From JASHPR01 sp963844655 (lineage in GTDB: Bacteria > Actinomycetota > Actinomycetes > Streptosporangiales > Streptosporangiaceae), in the NCBI GenBank assembly GCA_963844655.1, contig CAWJPA010000003.1:434001-498000 (forward strand): a stretch of DNA of 64,000 nucleotides, in the 5' to 3' direction. Below the pieces are notes generated by a model. That model saw only the letters and a list, made by a program, of their open reading frames with translations. It was not told the DNA's origin and did not search any database. Position numbers and translations under genes: made by a program. Below, piece by piece: positions 60,200-64,000 of this stretch. Positions within the stretch are counted from its first letter, which is position 1, and the number at the start of each line of letters is the position of its first letter.

Positions 60200-61078
60200 C
60201 TACTTGAGCAGGCGGGACATCCGGCGGTCCGCCAGCGGCTTGCCGCCGGTCTGGCAGGTCGGGCAGTACTGCAGCGACGAGTCGGCGAAGGACACCTCGC
60301 GGACGGTGTCGCCGCACACCGGGCACGGCTCGCCCGCCCGGCCGTGCACCCTCAGGCCCGCCTTCTTCTCCTTCTTCAGATCGCCCGCGGCCAGTCCTTC
60401 CGACCTGGCGATAGCCTCGCGCAGCGTGCCCACGATCACGCCGTGGAGCTCGGTCACGTCGTCGGGGGTCAGGCTGGACGCCAGCCGGAACGGCGACATC
60501 CTGGCCGCGTGCAGCACCTCGTCCGAGTAGGCGTTGCCGATGCCCGCGATCACCTTCTGGTCGCGCAGCAGGCCCTTGATCTGGGTCCGGCGCCCGGCCA
60601 GGATCGCGCCCAGGACCTCGGGGGTGAAGGCCGGGGCCAGCGGATCAGGCCCGAGCGACGCGATCCCGGGCACGGCGGCCGGATCGGTCACCAGGTAGAC
60701 CGCGAGCCGCTTGCGGGTGCCGGCCTCGGTGAGATCGAACCCGGCGCCGTCAGCGAACCGGAGCCGGAACGCCAGCGGGCCCTTGCCCGGCCGCGGCGGC
60801 GGTTCGGGCAGGCTGTCCCGCCAGCGCAGCCAGCCCGCCCGGGCCAGGTGCACGATCAGGTGCAGCGGGAGGCCGTCCGGCGGCGCGTCCGTCTCCAGGT
60901 CAAGGAACTTGCCGTGGCGCTGGGTGCCGGTGAAGCTGCGGCCGTGCAGGGCGGTCAGCGGCGGATCGTAGGTCTTGAGCACGGAGAACTCGGCGATGTC
61001 CGCGCGGTCGATGACCCGGCTCACGGCCCGCTCCCGCAGGTCCGCAGCCAAGGCTTCCACCTCGGGTAGTTCTGGCAC
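60200..61078 (-). CDS. Fpg/Nei family DNA glycosylase
   Basis: 292 residues, starting MPELPEVEALAADLRE: the N-terminal Pro2/Glu3 pair is catalytic. The H2TH region (GIGNAYSDEVLHAARMSPFR) and a C-terminal zinc finger (CPVCGDTVREV, then QYCPTCQTGG) are complete. Such enzymes excise oxidised bases and cut the strand (beta/delta elimination). Spacing and the KKEKKAGLRVHGRAGEP loop resemble the second Fpg-like enzyme of mycobacteria rather than classical MutM, so the substrate range may differ. Confidence 0.88.
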   Translation of the reverse strand: MPELPEVEALAADLRERAVSRVIDRADIAEFSVLKTYDPPLTALHGRSFTGTQRHGKFLDLETDAPPDGLPLHLIVHLARAGWLRWRDSLPEPPPRPGKGPLAFRLRFADGAGFDLTEAGTRKRLAVYLVTDPAAVPGIASLGPDPLAPAFTPEVLGAILAGRRTQIKGLLRDQKVIAGIGNAYSDEVLHAARMSPFRLASSLTPDDVTELHGVIVGTLREAIARSEGLAAGDLKKEKKAGLRVHGRAGEPCPVCGDTVREVSFADSSLQYCPTCQTGGKPLADRRMSRLLK

Positions 61079-61410
61079 GGTTTCGATTCTGCCTGGTCAG
61101 CGCAGAAAATGCGCATCGCTCCGGCGGCCAGGGAGGTACTGCCGCGCTCGGCCGTCGCGTTGCTGATGTCCTTGCTGCCCGCCAGCGCGGCCGTCATCGG
61201 CGTGATCGTCTTGCATCAGCTGCCTGGCGGTGCGGAATCGCCGGGATTGCCCTGGTAGCTGTGGGAGTTGCGGTGCGCCGAGCCTGCGAACTGACGCGCG
61301 GACGCCGGCCGACTTTGGGGAGGGTTCCCCGTCCGCTGGCAAGAAACTCGCCGGCCGCCTAAGCTGCCGCCAGCGACGTCACAGGGTTGCGGAGGAGCGG
61401 TAAACAAATG
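61079..61410. other. Intergenic region between the glycosylase and tRNA-Leu
   Basis: 332 bp. No gene visible. Nothing repeated. It presumably holds the promoter of the glycosylase. Confidence 0.4.
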
Positions 61411-61493
61411 TGGGCGAGGAGGGATTTGAACCCTCACGTCCTCTCGGACACACGGACCTGAACCGTGCGCGTCTGCCGTTCCGCCACCCGCCC
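61411..61493 (-). tRNA. tRNA-Leu(CAG)
   Basis: 83-nt class II tRNA. The acceptor GGGCGGG pairs with CTCGCCC (one G-U), the discriminator is A, the anticodon stem-loop CACGG-TTCAGGT-CCGTG gives anticodon CAG, the variable arm is long and the T-loop is TTCAAAT. It stands directly before fhaA, a frequent arrangement in actinomycetes. Confidence 0.97.
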
Positions 61494-61588
61494 TGGGCAG
61501 TGAGTCAGGTTAGCACGTCCGCAAGCAACCCTACGTCGCCGATACGATCGGATGCGAGCAGGCATGAGGATTCGAGAGGGGGTACCCG

Positions 61589-62344
61589 GTGGGAGTTCTG
61601 CAGCGCTTTGAGCACAGACTCGAGGGGATGGTCGAGGGTGCCTTCGCGCGGGCGTTCAAATCGGAGCTTCAGCCGGTGGAGATTGCCAGTGCGGTGCAGC
61701 GCGAAATGGACGACCGCGCCGCTATCGTGGCGCAGGGCAGGACACTGGTTCCCAACGACTTTGTCGTGGAGCTGGCCGAGTCAGACCACGAGCGCCTGGA
61801 GGTCTACGCGGACAGTCTGGGCATCGAGCTGGCCACCCTGGCGCGGGAGCACGCCCGAGAGCAGGGCTATTCGTTCGTGGGACCGGTGCGAATGCGGTTC
61901 GAGGGGGTGCCCGAACTCACCACGGGCACGTTCAGGATCCGGTCCGGCGTCATCCGCGGCACCACGGTCGAGGACGGTGAGATCCGCAGGCCGGTCAGCG
62001 ATCTGCCGCACCCGGCTGGTGGCTTCGCCGGAACGCCGCGCCTGCTGGTGTCCGGGCCGGAACCAGGCGCGGACGGCAGCACACAGCGCACCTATGAGCT
62101 GAGCGCGCCGCTGACCATACTCGGCCGTGGCACCGACTGCGATCTGCGCCTGGTCGATCCTGGCGTGTCCCGCCACCACGCCGAGCTGCGGGTCGAGGAC
62201 GGAGAGGTCGTCCTCGTCGACCTCGGCTCCACCAACGGCACGTTCGTCAACGGCCAGCCGGTGCGGCGAGTTGGGCTGACCGACGGCACGCGCGTCACCC
62301 TGGGCCGAACGACCCTCGTCTTCCGCAGGGACGGTATCTACTGA
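61589..62344 (+). CDS. fhaA: FHA-domain protein FhaA
   Basis: 251 residues from GTG 61589 (GAGAGGGGG upstream). The N-terminal DUF3662 domain (FEHRLEGMVEGAFARAFKSE, LVPNDFVVELAESDHERLEV, REHAREQGYSFVGPV) is followed by a short linker and a C-terminal FHA domain (TILGRGTDCDLRLVDPGVSR, HHAEL, DLGSTNGTFVNG) that binds phosphothreonine. In mycobacteria FhaA binds MviN/MurJ and regulates peptidoglycan precursor export; this protein is shorter because the linker is reduced. First gene of the fhaA-fhaB-pstP cluster. Confidence 0.93.
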   Translation: MGVLQRFEHRLEGMVEGAFARAFKSELQPVEIASAVQREMDDRAAIVAQGRTLVPNDFVVELAESDHERLEVYADSLGIELATLAREHAREQGYSFVGPVRMRFEGVPELTTGTFRIRSGVIRGTTVEDGEIRRPVSDLPHPAGGFAGTPRLLVSGPEPGADGSTQRTYELSAPLTILGRGTDCDLRLVDPGVSRHHAELRVEDGEVVLVDLGSTNGTFVNGQPVRRVGLTDGTRVTLGRTTLVFRRDGIY

Positions 62345-62463
62345 CACCGGACAACTCCACAGACGCACCAGCGCAAGCACCACCGCATCTGGCTGCGGGC
62401 GCCGCCCGGCAGGGACGGCTCCGGCAGCCACTGACCAGCAGAGGGCAGCAAAGGCATGACCCG

Positions 62464-62970
62464 ATGAACGCGCTCACGCTCACGCTCATCAGGATCGCGT
62501 TCCTGGCTGTCCTGTGGCTGTTCGTGATCGCGGCGGTGGGTGTGGTGCGCACCGATCTCTTCGGGACCTCCTCGGTCCCGTCGCGCAGGCAGGCCCGCAA
62601 GCAGAGGCAGCCCCGAGCCCGGCCGTCCCAGCCCGCGAAGCCTGCTAAGCCCCCGCGCGGCGGGCGGAGCGGGCGCTCAGCTCCACATCAGCTGCTGGTA
62701 ACGGCGGGCACGCTGGCGGGAACCAGCCTCGGCCTCGACGAGCAGCAGATAACCATCGGCCGCGCAAATGATGCCACGCTCGTCCTGAACGATGACTACG
62801 CTTCGACCCGGCATGCCCGGCTCTTCCCTCAGGATGGTCAGTGGATCGTCGAGGATCTCGGCTCAACCAACGGCACCTACCTCGACCGTCAGAAGGTAAC
62901 CCAGCCGACCCCGGTACCAGTCGGCGTGCCGATCCGTATCGGTAAGACCGTTCTGGAACTCCGCAGATGA
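62464..62970 (+). CDS. fhaB: FHA-domain protein FhaB (FipA)
   Basis: 168 residues from ATG 62464. One N-terminal membrane segment (IAFLAVLWLFVIAAVGVV), a basic linker (SRRQARKQRQPRARPSQPAK), and an FHA domain at ~85-165 (ITIGRANDATLVLNDDYAST, RHARL, DLGSTNGTYL). The stop overlaps the start of pstP (ATGA), so the two are coupled. In mycobacteria this protein links division proteins and is recognised by PknB-type kinases. Confidence 0.93.
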   Translation: MNALTLTLIRIAFLAVLWLFVIAAVGVVRTDLFGTSSVPSRRQARKQRQPRARPSQPAKPAKPPRGGRSGRSAPHQLLVTAGTLAGTSLGLDEQQITIGRANDATLVLNDDYASTRHARLFPQDGQWIVEDLGSTNGTYLDRQKVTQPTPVPVGVPIRIGKTVLELRR

Positions 62971-64000
62971 CACTTGCACTCCGCTACGCGGTCCGCTCAG
63001 ACGTCGGCCTCCTCCGTGAAGGAAACGAGGACTCGGCTTACGCGGGCCCGCATCTACTCGCGATCGCCGACGGCATGGGAGGGCATGCCGCGGGCGAGGT
63101 CGCCAGCTCCGTGGCTATCTCCGCGATCGCCGACCTGGACAACGAGGTCCCCGTCGACCACATGCTCGACTCGCTCGCCGCCGCGGTCGCCGCGGCGAAC
63201 AACACGCTGCACGAGATGAGCATCGAGGACCCGTCGGTCGAGGGCATGGGCACCACGCTTACCGCGCTGCTCTGGTCCGGGTCCACGCTGGCCATCTGCC
63301 ACATCGGTGACTCCCGGGCTTACCTGCTCCGCGACGGTGAGTTCCAGCAGATCACCAGGGATCACACGCTGGTCCAGTCGCTGGTGGACGACGGCAGGCT
63401 CAGCCCGGCGCAGGCGGCCTCGCACCCGCAGCGCTCGCTGGTGATGCGTGCCCTGCAGAGCGGCACCGAGGCCGAGCCCGACCTGTCCCTGATCGAGGCC
63501 AAGGCCCAGGACCGGTACCTGCTCTGCTCCGACGGCCTGTCCGACGTGGTCAGCGAGGACACCCTGCAGCAGACGCTGACGCGGTGCACCGATCGCGACC
63601 AGGCGGTCACCCAGCTCATCGAGCTCGCGATCCGCGGCGGCGGGCCTGACAACATCACCTGCATCGTCGCTGACGTGGTGACCGGAGACGCCGAGCCGCC
63701 GACCGGCCAGGTCTCCGTGGTGGTCGGCGCGGCATCGAACGGCGACGGCCGGCCCCGGCTGCGCTCCGACTCCCCGGCCGGGCGCGCGCACCTGCTGACC
63801 CAGGTCGGTGCGTCCGCCCGCCCGCTCACCGCGGGCGCCGCGACGGCCACGGCGGAAGAGGAGCGGGAACCCGACGAGGACGACGACCGAGGCCCGGCCG
63901 GGCACGCGGCCGTCAGGCCCAGGCGCCGCTGGCCCGTGGTGACCTCGATCCTGGTCGTCCTGCTGCTCGTGGTCGCCGGCGGGGGCTACGCCGCCTGGCA
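62967..64000 (+). CDS. pstP: PP2C-type Ser/Thr protein phosphatase PstP (cut by the right edge)
   Basis: 344 codons visible from ATG 62967. PP2C motifs: SDVGLLREGNEDSAY, LLAIADGMGGHAAGEVASS (metal Asp), GMGTTLTALLWSG, ICHIGDSRAYLLRDGE, LLCSDGLSDVVSED and GGPDNITCIVADV. A membrane segment starts at WPVVTSILVVLLLVVAGGGY near the end of the window. It removes phosphate from Ser/Thr kinases PknA/PknB and their substrates. rodA, pbpA and pknA/B normally follow, outside this window. Confidence 0.95.
   Translation, partial: MTLALRYAVRSDVGLLREGNEDSAYAGPHLLAIADGMGGHAAGEVASSVAISAIADLDNEVPVDHMLDSLAAAVAAANNTLHEMSIEDPSVEGMGTTLTALLWSGSTLAICHIGDSRAYLLRDGEFQQITRDHTLVQSLVDDGRLSPAQAASHPQRSLVMRALQSGTEAEPDLSLIEAKAQDRYLLCSDGLSDVVSEDTLQQTLTRCTDRDQAVTQLIELAIRGGGPDNITCIVADVVTGDAEPPTGQVSVVVGAASNGDGRPRLRSDSPAGRAHLLTQVGASARPLTAGAATATAEEEREPDEDDDRGPAGHAAVRPRRRWPVVTSILVVLLLVVAGGGYAAW

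Overview
The window is very GC-rich DNA from an actinomycete: codons are strongly GC-biased in the third position, GTG starts are common, and ribosome-binding sites are GGAGG-like. Several genes are lineage markers: a proteasome activator of the Bpa/PafE type, a CtaG-type oxidase assembly factor, a SigE-family sigma factor, and the fhaA-fhaB-pstP locus that in actinobacteria usually lies near oriC. I cannot name the genus. A filamentous, multi-sporangial actinomycete close to Streptosporangiales fits but is not proven.

Layout. Positions 1-3162 hold two related, damaged STAND-type genes (NB-ARC ATPase plus 42-residue TPR repeats). Positions 3467-26934 look like a composite integrative island built by repeated insertion into a tRNA-Ser(GCU) gene at 26846-26934 (minus strand). 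The 3' half of that tRNA is repeated, 58 bp identical, at 9338 and 19858, and a shorter relic with the same flanking arm lies at 3467. One frameshifted tyrosine recombinase (7692-9076) sits next to the copy at 9338. Cargo between 3.7 and 9.3 kb is a polyglycine-hydrolase-like serine hydrolase and an MFS exporter. Between 9.4 and 19.9 kb it is mostly stress and redox functions: transaldolase, manganese catalase, Dps, a formaldehyde-dehydrogenase-like Zn-ADH, an acyl-CoA-dehydrogenase-like protein with a glycosyltransferase, a PPC-domain protein, a STAS protein and a wHTH regulator with an unusual tandem operator. Between 20.2 and 26.8 kb it is an M14 carboxypeptidase-like protein, small hypothetical genes, a 38-residue lysine-rich peptide and a beta-hydroxyacid dehydrogenase.

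Right of the tRNA the gene content looks like ordinary chromosome: acyl-CoA synthetase (frameshifted), ECF-like sigma factor, a DPBB/MauE gene pair, an AAA ATPase, a secreted NHL protein, CtaG, tRNA-Ser(UGA), a Gfo/Idh/MocA oxidoreductase, a membrane-anchored FhaA-like FHA protein, Nudix, a ParA-like ATPase with a long repetitive N-terminus, bpa, two polyprenol-linked sugar transferases, STAS and RsbW-like regulators, arginine deiminase, a MarR-controlled Wzm/Wzt-type ABC exporter, a PAS/GAF histidine kinase, a subtilisin-inhibitor-like lipoprotein, an Fpg/Nei glycosylase, tRNA-Leu(CAG), then fhaA, fhaB and pstP (cut by the right edge).

Every reading-frame break I found lies left of about 28.7 kb; the roughly 30 genes to the right are intact. 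Either the island side is decaying or the assembly is less accurate there. The strongest leads for new biology are the tandem tRNA-Ser island with its oxidative-stress cargo, the autoregulator-like tandem operator at 19119-19146, the DPBB/MauE pair beside a sigma factor, the membrane-tethered FhaA-like protein, and the unknown protein coupled to a Nudix hydrolase.
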